From DASXYG01 sp036502625 (GTDB lineage Bacteria > Actinomycetota > Actinomycetes > Streptosporangiales > Streptosporangiaceae): a DNA stretch of 64,000 nucleotides. Position 1 is the first letter of the stretch. Each line of letters opens with the position of its first letter. Below the pieces are notes generated by a model. The model was given only the letters and a program-made list of their open reading frames with translations. It was not told where the DNA came from and did no database searches. The position numbers were made by a program, and so were the translations under genes. Below, piece after piece: positions 1-8,397 of the stretch. The DNA lies in assembly GCA_036502625.1 (NCBI GenBank), contig DASXYG010000002.1:62001-126000 (forward strand), read 5' to 3'.

Positions 1-1354
1 TGGTCTCCTCGACCTCCTCGCGGTCCGGCCGGGCGCGTACGGCGTCGGTGATCGGGCGCACGTTCTCGCCGATGGACTTGTCCAGGGCGTCGAGCCGGTC
101 GCTGTGGTCGATGTGCGGCCGCTCGGCGATCTCGCCGAGGCGGGTGCGCAGCTCGGCGATGTCGAGCGTGGCGGGGAGCTGGCCGACGCGCTGGTTCACG
201 GCCTCCAGCCGGTCGTCGACCGTGTCGACCTTGCCGTCGATGGTGTCGAAGTGGCCGTCGATTTTGTCGAACCGGCCTCCGGCGCCCTCGAAGTGGCCGT
301 CGACCCGCTCGAAGTGCCCGTCCACCTTCTCGAAGTGGCCGTCGACCTTGTCGAACCGGCCGCCGACCCCCTCGAACTGGCCGTCGATCTTCTCGAAGCG
401 GCCCTCGATGCCGTCGAACCTGCCGTTCACGCCGTCGAAGTGGCCCTCGACACCGTCGAGGCGGCCCTGCACGCCTTCGAGCCGCCCGTCGACGCCGTCC
501 ACCCGGCCGTCGATGCCCTCGAGGCGGCCGTCGAGCCCTTCGAGCCGCCCATCGAGCGACTCGAGCCGGCCCGTCATCGTCTCGACGCGGACGCCAACGG
601 AGTCCATGCCGGTGCGCACGGTGCCGCCGAACGCCTCGAGCCGCTGCTCGACCGTCTCCTTCACGCCGTCGAGGTGCTGCGGGATGCTGCCGTTCATGGC
701 GTCCGACACCGTGGAGCGCACGTTGTCGGTGACCTCGCCGAGCTGCTGTTCCGTACGCGCGCTGAGGTCGGCGAGGCCGCCGGTCATCAGCTCGCCGATG
801 GTGTTGACCTGCGCCTCGAGGCGGTCGGAGCGCTGGTTCAGCTCGCCGAGCGCCTTGTCGAGCCGGGAGAAGCGCAGCGCCGCGCCCTCCATGCTGACCT
901 GGAGGTTCTCCATGCGTTCGGTCAGCGTCTCGACCTGCTGGAGGGACCGCTGGGCGGAGTCGGTGAGCGTCTGGATGCGGTTGAGGGCGTCGTCGAGGTT
1001 CTCGGCGACCGCGCCGACCTCGGTGCGTACGCCGGGCAGTTCGTCGAGGGGGGTGACCCGTTCGCCGACCTTCTCGATGTGCTCGGCCAGGGTCTCCGCC
1101 CAGCCGGGCGCCTTGTCGGTCAGCGCGTTCAGCCGCCCCTGGACGCCTTCGAGCTGGCCGGCCAGGCCGCCGAGCTCGCGCTCGCGCAGCTCACGTGTCA
1201 GCCATTCGAGCCCTTCGAGCCGCTGCCGGATCTCGTCGACCGCCGCGTCCTGCGACCGCTGCTCGTAGACGTGGTCCTGGGACGCGCGGGCGAGCAGGTC
1301 TCGCATTCGGTCCGACACCCCTGTCTGGCCCCAAGAGTGGTTCGACTGATCCAC
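1..1354 (-). CDS. Coiled-coil heptad-repeat protein, C-terminus cut by window edge
   Basis: The minus strand is open from a GTG at 1354 to the left edge, so the C-terminus is missing (451 codons visible). AAGGAG lies about 7 nt before the GTG. The protein begins VDQSNHSWGQ. It is soluble-looking, rich in Glu, Asp, Arg, Leu and Gly, and has no signal peptide or membrane segment in the visible part. Residues about 1-260 read as irregular amphipathic helix; about 263-388 are an unbroken run of 7-residue units. It resembles rod-like coiled-coil or methyl-accepting-type stalk proteins, but I recognise no catalytic domain and cannot assign a function. Large open frames on the opposite strand are mirror images of the repeat. 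The call of a real gene on this strand is firm; the role is unknown. Confidence 0.85.
   Translation of the reverse strand, partial: MDQSNHSWGQTGVSDRMRDLLARASQDHVYEQRSQDAAVDEIRQRLEGLEWLTRELRERELGGLAGQLEGVQGRLNALTDKAPGWAETLAEHIEKVGERVTPLDELPGVRTEVGAVAENLDDALNRIQTLTDSAQRSLQQVETLTERMENLQVSMEGAALRFSRLDKALGELNQRSDRLEAQVNTIGELMTGGLADLSARTEQQLGEVTDNVRSTVSDAMNGSIPQHLDGVKETVEQRLEAFGGTVRTGMDSVGVRVETMTGRLESLDGRLEGLDGRLEGIDGRVDGVDGRLEGVQGRLDGVEGHFDGVNGRFDGIEGRFEKIDGQFEGVGGRFDKVDGHFEKVDGHFERVDGHFEGAGGRFDKIDGHFDTIDGKVDTVDDRLEAVNQRVGQLPATLDIAELRTRLGEIAERPHIDHSDRLDALDKSIGENVRPITDAVRARPDREEVEET
191..568 (-). repeat. 18 tandem 21-nt units encoding coiled-coil heptads
   Basis: Eighteen consecutive 21-nt units encode heptads such as RLEGLDG, RFDKVDG and HFEKVDG. 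Position 2 is Leu, Phe or Val, position 5 is Leu, Ile or Val, and position 7 is nearly always Gly. The 3-4 hydrophobic spacing is that of a coiled coil. The first units use Leu at position 2, the later ones Phe, so the array looks expanded from two ancestral units. Confidence 0.85.
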
Positions 1355-1533
1355 CAAATGCTCCTTCGTTCGGTGTCGACGTGTGCCGGGGTCGCCACGT
1401 CTTCATCCTCGGGTCCCGCGATTTCGGCCCGCCGGAGCCGCTGGGGATTGCGGGCAACTCTAGTAGCTCACCGTGTTCGCAAGGATACGGTTGGATAATC
1501 GTGCGGGCTTCCGCCGTTTGTGCTGCTTATCCG

Positions 1534-1791
1534 TCAGTCGCCGGGGGAGTCGGAACCGAAGAGCTGCGCGACGACGCCGTCGCGGTGGCGGCCGTGGTAC
1601 GTGGTGTCGGGGTCGGCGTTCTGCGGGAGGTTCGCGAGGTAGGCGCTCTCCGCGTCGATCAGCCGCTCCAGCTCGCCGCGGTCGAGGAACACGCCTTCGC
1701 AGGTGGCGCAGCGCTCGATGACGACCCCGTTCTTCCGCAGGGTCTCCCATTTGCCCGAGCACTTCGGGCACGTGAGCGGCGCCTCGGACAT
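1534..1791 (-). CDS. Small zinc-ribbon protein (zf-TFIIB family)
   Basis: This 85-residue cytoplasmic protein has two CxxC knuckles: CPKC at residues 8-11 and CATC at 28-31. The second is followed by EGVFLDRGELERL, the hallmark of the zf-TFIIB (PF13453) family. The ATG at 1791 has GAGGGAG about 7 nt upstream; longer frames add Arg-rich sequence without coding character. The C-terminal 35 residues are polar and probably disordered. Family members are thought to bind zinc, but their role is not established. It is divergent from the ChoD-like gene across about 200 bp that should hold both promoters. Confidence 0.85.
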   Translation of the reverse strand: MSEAPLTCPKCSGKWETLRKNGVVIERCATCEGVFLDRGELERLIDAESAYLANLPQNADPDTTYHGRHRDGVVAQLFGSDSPGD

Positions 1792-1997
1792 GATGACTCC
1801 CTCGTCAGCCGATGATCTTGGAGCGCCATTCTCGCACCGGGGACCGTCCGTGTGTGACCGGATACCCCTATGTGTACGGGAATGTGGCGCTCCGGTGGCA
1901 GGCGCGCCCCGATTCGCGGATCGTCCCCACGTGACCTCGGCGCCCGACGCTCGTTGAACAGGCGTACTGGCGAGTAACACGTAGGGGGTGCGCGGCG

Positions 1998-3731
1998 ATG
2001 GGCGACCACTACGACGCCGTGATCGTCGGGTCCGGGTTCGGCGGGAGCGTGGCGGCGCTCCGGCTGACCGAGAAGGGCTACAAGGTCGCGGTCGTCGAGG
2101 CCGGCCGCCGGTTCGACGACGCCACTCTGCCGAAGACGTCATGGCACATGCGCGACTTCCTGTGGGCGCCGCGCCTCGGCTGCCGCGGCATCCAGCGCAT
2201 CCACCTGCTGCGCGGCGCCCGCGGCGACCGTACGGGGCGGGTGCTCGTGCTCGCCGGCGCGGGCGTCGGCGGCGGGTCGCTGGTCTACGCGAACACGCTG
2301 TACGTACCGCCGCCCTCATTCTTCGACGACCCACAGTGGCGCGGCATCACCGACTGGCAGGACGAGCTGCGCCCGCACTACGACCAGGCGCGGCGGATGC
2401 TCGGCGTGACCGAGAACCCGGTCGTGACCCCGGCCGACGAGGCGGCGCGGCGCGTGGCGGAGCGGATGGGCGTGGGCGACAGCTTCCACCTGACCCCCGT
2501 CGGCGTGTACTTCGGCGACGGGTCCACCGCGCCGGGCGAGGAGACCGCCGACCCGTACTTCGGCGGCGCCGGCCCCCGCCGCCGCGCCTGCATCGCCTGC
2601 GGCGCCTGCATGACCGGATGCCGGCACGGCGCGAAGAACACGCTCCCCACGAACTACCTCTACCTGGCCGAACAGGCGGGCGCGCGGATCATCCCTGACC
2701 GTACGGTGACCGCCGTGCGCCCGCGGGACGAGGGCGGCTACACGGTGGCCACCGTACGGACCGGGGCATGGCGCGCCGGCCGTACGCGGCGGACGCTCAC
2801 CGCCGACCACGTCGTGTTCGCCGCCGGCACCTGGGGCACCCAGCGGCTGCTCAGCGAGATGAAGGCGACCGGCGCGCTGCCCGGCCTGTCCGACCGGCTC
2901 GGCGCGCTGACCCGGACGAACTCCGAGGCGATCCTCGGCGCGGAGCGGATGCGCGGCTCCGGCGAGGACCACAGCAGGGGCCTGGCCATCACGTCGTCCA
3001 TCCACCCGGACGCGCACACCCACGTCGAGCCCACGCGGTACGGGCGGGGCAGCAACGCGATGGGGCTGCTGCGCACGTTCCTCATCGACGGCGCCGCGGA
3101 CGGCAAGGGGCGGGCGCCGCGCTGGCTGAAGTTCCTCGGCTTCGCCGCGACCCACCCGGGCACCACCGCACGCGCGCTCAACCTGCGGCACTGGTCGGAG
3201 CGCACGGTGATCGCGCTGGTCATGCAGAACCGCGACAACTCGCTGACCGTACGCGGCCGGCGCGGGCGGTTCGGCCGCGGCTGGCGGCTGACCGGCGCGG
3301 CCGGCCACGGCGAGCCCAATCCGGCGTGGATCCCCGAGGGCCACCGCGCCACCCGGCTGCTCGCCGACGAGCTCGGCGCGGTCGCCGGCGGCACCTGGCT
3401 CGACCTGTTCGACATCCCCACGACGGCGCACTTCCTCGGCGGCTGCGTCATCGGCGCGTCGCCGGACACCGGCGTGGTCGACCCGTACCACCGGGTGCAC
3501 GGGCACCCGGGCCTGCACGTCGTGGACGGGTCGGCGGTGTCGGCGAACCTGGGCGTGAACCCGTCGCTGACGATCACCGCGCAGGCCGAGCGCGCCATGG
3601 CGTCCTGGCCGAACGCCGGCGAGGCCGATCCGCGCCCGGCGCCCGGTGAGCCGTACCGCCGGGTCGCGGCGGTGGCGCCGCGCCGGCCGGCGGTCCCGGC
3701 GCACGCGCCGGCCGCGCTGCGGTCGCGTTAG
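1998..3731 (+). CDS. choD: GMC-family FAD oxidoreductase, ChoD-like, with Cys cluster
   Basis: A 577-residue flavoprotein. The N-terminal Rossmann motif GSGFGGS (about residues 12-18) binds FAD, and the C-terminal GMC signature includes HFLGGCVIG and VDGSAVSANLGVNPS. From memory it follows Mycobacterium tuberculosis ChoD closely along its whole length (e.g. PRLGCRGIQRIH, CMTGCRHGAKNT, TRTNSEAI). It would oxidise a sterol or other alcohol. Near residue 200 four cysteines are spaced C-x2-C-x2-C-x3-C, as in ferredoxin-type [4Fe-4S] sites, which ordinary cholesterol oxidases lack. Physiological substrate and electron acceptor are therefore uncertain. There is no signal peptide, so it is probably cytoplasmic. 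The ATG at 1998 follows a G-rich stretch serving as a weak ribosome site. Confidence 0.85.
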   Translation: MGDHYDAVIVGSGFGGSVAALRLTEKGYKVAVVEAGRRFDDATLPKTSWHMRDFLWAPRLGCRGIQRIHLLRGARGDRTGRVLVLAGAGVGGGSLVYANTLYVPPPSFFDDPQWRGITDWQDELRPHYDQARRMLGVTENPVVTPADEAARRVAERMGVGDSFHLTPVGVYFGDGSTAPGEETADPYFGGAGPRRRACIACGACMTGCRHGAKNTLPTNYLYLAEQAGARIIPDRTVTAVRPRDEGGYTVATVRTGAWRAGRTRRTLTADHVVFAAGTWGTQRLLSEMKATGALPGLSDRLGALTRTNSEAILGAERMRGSGEDHSRGLAITSSIHPDAHTHVEPTRYGRGSNAMGLLRTFLIDGAADGKGRAPRWLKFLGFAATHPGTTARALNLRHWSERTVIALVMQNRDNSLTVRGRRGRFGRGWRLTGAAGHGEPNPAWIPEGHRATRLLADELGAVAGGTWLDLFDIPTTAHFLGGCVIGASPDTGVVDPYHRVHGHPGLHVVDGSAVSANLGVNPSLTITAQAERAMASWPNAGEADPRPAPGEPYRRVAAVAPRRPAVPAHAPAALRSR

Positions 3732-3737
3732 GGGCGC

Positions 3738-4538
3738 TCAGGTCAGCGGCGCCTCGTACGGCTCGCCGGTCTCCAGCAGCGTCTTGAGGTTGGAGAGCAG
3801 GGCGGGCCAGCCCTGGCTGACGTCGGCGAGGACGCGGCTGCCCGGCTCGAAGCCGTCGTGCACCACGGTGAGCTTCACCGCGTCGCCGGCCTCCTCGATC
3901 TCGAAGGTGACCTTGGAGCGTGGCTCGGCGGCGAGCGCGTCGATGTCGTGGGGCATGCCGCGCTCCGCGAGCGCCGCGCCCCACTCGGGCGTGAACGTGT
4001 GCCAGGTGTAGGACAGCCGCCGGTACGGCTCGGCGGCCAGGACGACCTGGTCGGGATGGGTGATCCGTACGCCGAACTCCGTCCAGGCGAGCGGCGAGCC
4101 CTTCTCCCAGTCCGACTCGAACTCCAGGCCCCAGTAGCGGCGGGTGAACGCGGGCTCGGTGAGCGCCTGCCAGAGCTTCTCCGGCGTGGTGCGGATGTAG
4201 GTGACGTAGACGAACTCGGGCTTCGACATCGGGTGTCCCTCCAGTGCGTTCTTCAGGTCGCCGAGCGCCTGGACGCGCTCGCGGCGGTAGCGGCTGATCC
4301 AGCGGTCCGCGATTTCGGCGACGGGAGCGGCGTTGAGGTAGTGCAGCCGCTCGCGGCCGCGGCGCACCACCGTCACGAGGCCGGCGGACTCCAGCACCGC
4401 GAGGTGCTTGGTCACCGCCTGGCGGGTCATCTCCAGGTCGGCGCACAGCTCGCGGAGGCTCTGCCCGTCGCGGGTGTTCAGGCTGTCGAGCAGGCGGCGC
4501 CGGGTGGCGTCGGCCAGTGCCTTGAATACGTCGTCCAT
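3738..4538 (-). CDS. ArsR-family HTH fused to SRPBCC (AHSA1) domain
   Basis: 266 residues. Residues about 1-95 form a winged helix of the ArsR/SmtB type (ALADATRRRLL; recognition helix MTRQAVTKHLAVLE). No metal-binding CxC is visible. After a short linker at GHPMSKPEF, residues about 105-260 form an AHSA1/START-like SRPBCC domain with a hydrophobic ligand pocket (typical YTWHTFTPEW). This is a known fused architecture: a repressor whose ligand domain is on the same chain. It converges on the ChoD-like gene with 6 nt between the stops. A palindrome in its own promoter suggests autorepression. The ligand is unknown. Confidence 0.85.
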   Translation of the reverse strand: MDDVFKALADATRRRLLDSLNTRDGQSLRELCADLEMTRQAVTKHLAVLESAGLVTVVRRGRERLHYLNAAPVAEIADRWISRYRRERVQALGDLKNALEGHPMSKPEFVYVTYIRTTPEKLWQALTEPAFTRRYWGLEFESDWEKGSPLAWTEFGVRITHPDQVVLAAEPYRRLSYTWHTFTPEWGAALAERGMPHDIDALAAEPRSKVTFEIEEAGDAVKLTVVHDGFEPGSRVLADVSQGWPALLSNLKTLLETGEPYEAPLT

Positions 4539-4547
4539 CGCTCCGCC

Positions 4548-4577
4548 AGGTTAGGCAACCTGATGGTTGCATGTCAA
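4548..4577 (-). promoter_or_regulatory. Promoter with palindromic operator in the spacer
   Basis: On the minus strand TTGACA (4577-4572) and TAACCT (4553-4548) are separated by 18 nt. A perfect 16-bp palindrome, GCAACC-ATCA-GGTTGC (4570-4555), fills that spacer. GGCGGAG precedes the ATG at 4538. The layout fits steric autorepression by the ArsR-SRPBCC protein. Confidence 0.75.
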
Positions 4578-4671
4578 GATTCCGGTCAGGCCGCGGGTCT
4601 TTCGGTGAGGCGTACGGCCGCTTTCGGATTTCGCCCTGAATTTTCTCGATCGGGCTCGCCCCGCACGTGCA

Positions 4672-4928
4672 TCGGACGTAATCTGCCATTCGACGTCCGA
4701 CTCTGGGGGGAGCGGAACGGGGTTCGGGCGCGGGCACATCGGGTGGGGAGCCGCGATGCCGTCGATCAACAAAAGAAACGCAGGTCCGGGGCGGGATCGG
4801 AAACGGGGAATGCACGCGGAATTCCCCGTCGCACCCGCTCCGGCGAACAAGATCATCAACGGTGGCCTGAAATGTTCGGAGAAGCGGGTATTCATGCCTC
4901 GGGAACTGCGGGGGACCAACCCCCGCAG
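4672..4928 (+). promoter_or_regulatory. Structured non-coding leader before the SpoIIE phosphatase
   Basis: The roughly 400-bp gap 4539-4945 has no convincing gene. It holds three inverted repeats: TCGGACGT/ACGTCCGA at 4672-4700 (13-nt loop), ACGGGGAAT/ATTCCCCGT at 4803-4829 (9-nt loop) and CTGCGGGGG/CCCCCGCAG at 4906-4928 (5-nt loop). The last ends 4 nt before the ribosome site of the phosphatase gene and could affect its translation. The first could be an operator. Function is inferred only. Confidence 0.4.
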
Positions 4929-4945
4929 GGCGGGAGATCCGGCCG

Positions 4946-6646
4946 GTGACGACTGTGTCGCACCGATCGATTGACGGCGCGTCGCCGCTCATCGCCGCGT
5001 TCGCCGACGCCGCTCTGCTGAGCGGCGATGCGATCCTGCTCGTCGACCTCGACGGCGGGGTGCTGACCTGCAACCAGGCCGCGCGCGAGGTCATCGCCGC
5101 GCTGCGCACCGGCGCGAACATGTTCGACCTCGTCGCCGACGCGAAGCACACCCTGCGTGAGCAGTTGCAGTACTGGGCGCGTTCGGACGAGGTGCGCCCC
5201 GGCCTGCTCACGTTCCGTGAGGGCAGCTCGGGGGAGATCCGCTGCCGGTGCCGCGGCGCGCGGCTGGGCCAGACGCCCGGCATCGTCCGCATCAGCATCG
5301 TCCCGATCGGCGAGCGCGAGCGGTCGAGGACCACGAACGAGCGGCTGGCCAGGCTCGGCCGCGAGCGCGGCTTCCTGCACCGCATCGCCGAGAGCGAGCG
5401 CACCCTCGAGGCCGAGCGGCTGGCGCTGCGGCAGCTCCGCGAGATCCACGTCCTGACCACCGAGCTGGCCGACGCCGCCTCGGTCTCCGAGGCGCTCGAC
5501 ATCATCGCGAAGCGGGTCCCCGGCCTGGTCGGCGCGTTCAACGCGGTCGTCGCGCTGCCGATGCCGCGCCCGCTGACGGCCCCGTCCCTGCCGCTGCACG
5601 AGTCCGGCCGCGACGCCCTCGCCGACCTCAACGAGGCCGAGGGCGAGTGGTTCGACGCCGTCGACGAGCCCGTGCGCGTGTCCGAGCCGCGCCGCCCGCT
5701 CGCCTCGTTCGTGCCCGAGGTCGCCGGAATCGAGCACGACGCCGTCTGCGTGCCGCTGGCCGCCCACGGCGTGCAGTCGGGGCGGCTGCTGCTGGCCGTC
5801 GAGCCCGGCCGCGGCCCGTCCGCCGACGACCCGAAGGTCCTCGCGGTGGCCCGCGCCATCGGCTCCGCGATCGCCCGCACCACCCTGCTCGAACACGCGC
5901 AGCGCACGTCCGAACTGCTGCAGCGGCGGCTGCTGCCGAGCCTGCCCGAGCTGCCCGGCGTCACCGTCGCGTCGCGCTACGTCCCCGGCACCGACCAAAC
6001 GGTCGTCGGCGGCGACTGGTACGACGTGTTCGCGCTGCGCGGCGGCGCCGTCGGCATCGCCATCGGCGACGTCGCCGGCCACGGCCTCGCGCAGGCGACC
6101 GTGATGGCCGAGCTGCGCAGCGCCCTGCGCGCCATCGCGCTCGACACCGGCACCCGTCCGGGCGACACCATGGCGCAGATGCAGCGGTTCGTCCTCGAAT
6201 ACCTCCCGGACGACCTCGTCACGATGTGCTACCTCGTGCTCGACCGCGACGGCACGCGGCTGCGCTACGTCAACGCCGGCCATCTCCCGCCGCTGCTGAT
6301 GCCCGAGGGCCGGCCGCCGCGGCTGCTGGAGTCGGCGCTCGCGCCGCCGCTCGGCTCGCCGGGCGTCCACGCGTACCCGCACGCCGCGGTGTCCGTCAGC
6401 GACCACGACACCCTGGCGCTCTACACCGACGGCCTGGTCGAGCGGCGCGGCGAGTCGCTGACCGACGGCCTGGGCCGGCTGCTCGCCCGCGCGGGCGAGC
6501 TCGGCGACGCCGGGCCGGAGGACCTCTGCGAGGCGTTCACCGAGATCAGGTCGACGGACGGCCCGCGCGACGACCTCGCGCTGCTCGCCGTGCGCATCCA
6601 GGAGCCGGACGGCACCCGCCAGCATCTAAACTGGCGTTCGTCCTGA
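4946..6646 (+). CDS. PAS-GAF-SpoIIE (PP2C-type) serine phosphatase
   Basis: 566 residues from GTG 4946 (GGGAG about 9 nt upstream). A PAS-like domain occupies about residues 15-120, followed by a short helical linker and a GAF-like domain at about 165-315. A SpoIIE/PP2C phosphatase domain at about 335-560 carries the metal-binding motifs GGDWYD, GDVAGHG and GPRDDLALL. Such proteins dephosphorylate anti-anti-sigma factors in response to signals sensed by PAS/GAF. There is no membrane segment, so it is cytoplasmic. No anti-sigma kinase or STAS partner lies nearby, so the target is elsewhere. guaA follows after 22 nt and may be read from the same transcript. Confidence 0.88.
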   Translation: MTTVSHRSIDGASPLIAAFADAALLSGDAILLVDLDGGVLTCNQAAREVIAALRTGANMFDLVADAKHTLREQLQYWARSDEVRPGLLTFREGSSGEIRCRCRGARLGQTPGIVRISIVPIGERERSRTTNERLARLGRERGFLHRIAESERTLEAERLALRQLREIHVLTTELADAASVSEALDIIAKRVPGLVGAFNAVVALPMPRPLTAPSLPLHESGRDALADLNEAEGEWFDAVDEPVRVSEPRRPLASFVPEVAGIEHDAVCVPLAAHGVQSGRLLLAVEPGRGPSADDPKVLAVARAIGSAIARTTLLEHAQRTSELLQRRLLPSLPELPGVTVASRYVPGTDQTVVGGDWYDVFALRGGAVGIAIGDVAGHGLAQATVMAELRSALRAIALDTGTRPGDTMAQMQRFVLEYLPDDLVTMCYLVLDRDGTRLRYVNAGHLPPLLMPEGRPPRLLESALAPPLGSPGVHAYPHAAVSVSDHDTLALYTDGLVERRGESLTDGLGRLLARAGELGDAGPEDLCEAFTEIRSTDGPRDDLALLAVRIQEPDGTRQHLNWRSS

Positions 6647-6668
6647 TCAACCTGCGGGAAGGCACGCG

Positions 6669-8240
6669 TTGACCGGCTCGTCCTCCTTCGCCCCCGTCCT
6701 CGTCGTCGATTTCGGCGCCCAGTACGCGCAGTTGATCGCGCGCCGCGTCCGCGAGTGCCACGTCTACTCCGAGATCGTGCCGTCCACGATGCCGGTGGCC
6801 GACATGCTCGCGAAGAACCCGGCGGCGATCATCCTGTCCGGCGGCCCCGCGTCGGTCTACGCGCCCGACGCGCCGCTGCCGCCCGCCGGCCTGTTCGACA
6901 CCGACGTCCCCACCCTGGGCATCTGCTACGGCCACCAGTGCATGGCGCAGGCGCTCGGCGGCATCGTCACCCGCTCCGACATCGCCGAATACGGCGGCAC
7001 CGAGCTCGAGCTCGTCGGCGAGGGGCGGCTGTTCACCGGCCAGCCGCGCGTCCAGCCGGTGTGGATGTCCCACCAGAACAGCGTCACCACCCCGCCCGAC
7101 GGCTTCACGGTGACCGCGCGTACGACCGTCACCCCGGTCGCCGCCATGGAGAACCCCGAGCGGCGCCACTACGGCGTGCAGTTCCACCCCGAGGTGCTGC
7201 ACACCGAGCACGGCATGGAGACCCTCCGCCACTTCCTGTTCGACGTCGCGGGCTGCCGCCCCACGTGGACGATGGTCAACATCGTCGACGAACAGGTCGA
7301 GGCGATCCGCGGCCAGGTCGGCGACGGCCGGGCCATCTGCGCGCTGTCCGGCGGCGTCGACTCCGCGGTCGCCGCCGCGCTCGTCCAGCGCGCCATCGGC
7401 GACCGCCTCACCTGCGTCTTCGTCGACCACGGGCTGCTGCGCAAGGGCGAGGCCGAGCAGGTCGAGAAGGACTTCGTGGCGGCCACCGGCGTCGAGCTGA
7501 AGGTCATCGACGCCTCCGGACGGTTCCTCACCGAGCTGTCCGGCGTCGTCGACCCGGAGGAGAAGCGGAAGATCATCGGCCGCGAGTTCATCCGGGTCTT
7601 CGAGGAGGCCGCGAGCGAGATCGTGGCCGCCGCCGGCTCCGCCGGGAAGGTCGAATACCTGGTGCAGGGCACGCTCTACCCCGACGTCGTCGAGTCCGGC
7701 GGCGGCACCGGCACGGCCAACATCAAGTCCCACCACAACGTCGGCGGCCTGCCCGACGACCTGGAGTTCCGGCTCGTCGAGCCGCTGCGCTGGCTGTTCA
7801 AGGACGAGGTGCGGCGTGTCGGCGAGGAGCTCGGCCTGCCGTCCCACCTCGTCTGGCGCCAGCCGTTCCCCGGCCCCGGCCTGGGCATCCGCATCATCGG
7901 CGAGGTCAACCGCGCGCGGCTGGCGATCCTGCGCGAGGCCGACGCGATCGCCCGCGAGGAGCTGAGCCTCGCCGGCCTGGACCGCGAGATCTGGCAGTGC
8001 CCCGTCGTGCTGCTGGCCGACGTCCGCTCGGTCGGTGTCCAGGGCGACGGCCGCACGTACGGCCACCCCGTCGTGCTACGCCCCGTGAGCAGCGAGGACG
8101 CCATGACCGCCGACTGGTCCCGGCTGCCGTACGACCTGCTCGCGAAGATCTCCACGCGCATTACCAACGAGGTGCACGAGGTCAACCGGGTCACGCTGGA
8201 CGTCACCAGCAAGCCGCCCGGCACGATCGAGTGGGAATGA
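6669..8240 (+). CDS. guaA: GMP synthase (glutamine-hydrolysing)
   Basis: 523 residues; converts XMP to GMP with glutamine and ATP in purine biosynthesis. The N-terminal class I amidotransferase has the nucleophile Cys86 in GICYGHQC and the His/Glu pair in QFHPEV. The ATP-pyrophosphatase domain has the P-loop SGGVDSAV near residue 226. The C-terminal dimerisation domain ends in the typical KPPGTIEWE. The start is a TTG at 6669 with GGAAGG 6 nt upstream; translation from there gives the expected family length. Complete, with no odd residues. Confidence 0.97.
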   Translation: MTGSSSFAPVLVVDFGAQYAQLIARRVRECHVYSEIVPSTMPVADMLAKNPAAIILSGGPASVYAPDAPLPPAGLFDTDVPTLGICYGHQCMAQALGGIVTRSDIAEYGGTELELVGEGRLFTGQPRVQPVWMSHQNSVTTPPDGFTVTARTTVTPVAAMENPERRHYGVQFHPEVLHTEHGMETLRHFLFDVAGCRPTWTMVNIVDEQVEAIRGQVGDGRAICALSGGVDSAVAAALVQRAIGDRLTCVFVDHGLLRKGEAEQVEKDFVAATGVELKVIDASGRFLTELSGVVDPEEKRKIIGREFIRVFEEAASEIVAAAGSAGKVEYLVQGTLYPDVVESGGGTGTANIKSHHNVGGLPDDLEFRLVEPLRWLFKDEVRRVGEELGLPSHLVWRQPFPGPGLGIRIIGEVNRARLAILREADAIAREELSLAGLDREIWQCPVVLLADVRSVGVQGDGRTYGHPVVLRPVSSEDAMTADWSRLPYDLLAKISTRITNEVHEVNRVTLDVTSKPPGTIEWE

Positions 8241-8397
8241 CAGCCCGTCCCCCTCGCGCGCAAACCTTTGGCGAACGTTGAGCGTCAAGAAGACACGTAT
8301 GCTTGCTCACGCCGGTGGGTAACCATCGGCCGAGTGAACTCTTGCGCTTGATCACCTTTCCCCCGCCGGTGCGGCAGCGCTCGGGGAAAGGAAACGC

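Noticed and set aside
191..568. CRISPR-like regular repetition
   Set aside because: The 21-nt units are contiguous and encode protein heptads; no spacers and no cas genes.
48..1498. Two long plus-strand open frames rich in Ser/Arg or Val/Asp/Leu
   Set aside because: They mirror the heptad-repeat gene on the minus strand, which has the ribosome site and coiled-coil logic.
4756..4974. 72-residue plus-strand frame with a GGGGAG upstream
   Set aside because: Third codon positions are mixed, unlike real genes here; it overlaps the phosphatase start and three inverted repeats.
8278..8303. TTGAGC and TATGCT as a promoter for the GT2/CDP-glycerol gene
   Set aside because: The spacer is only 14 nt, too short for a standard promoter.
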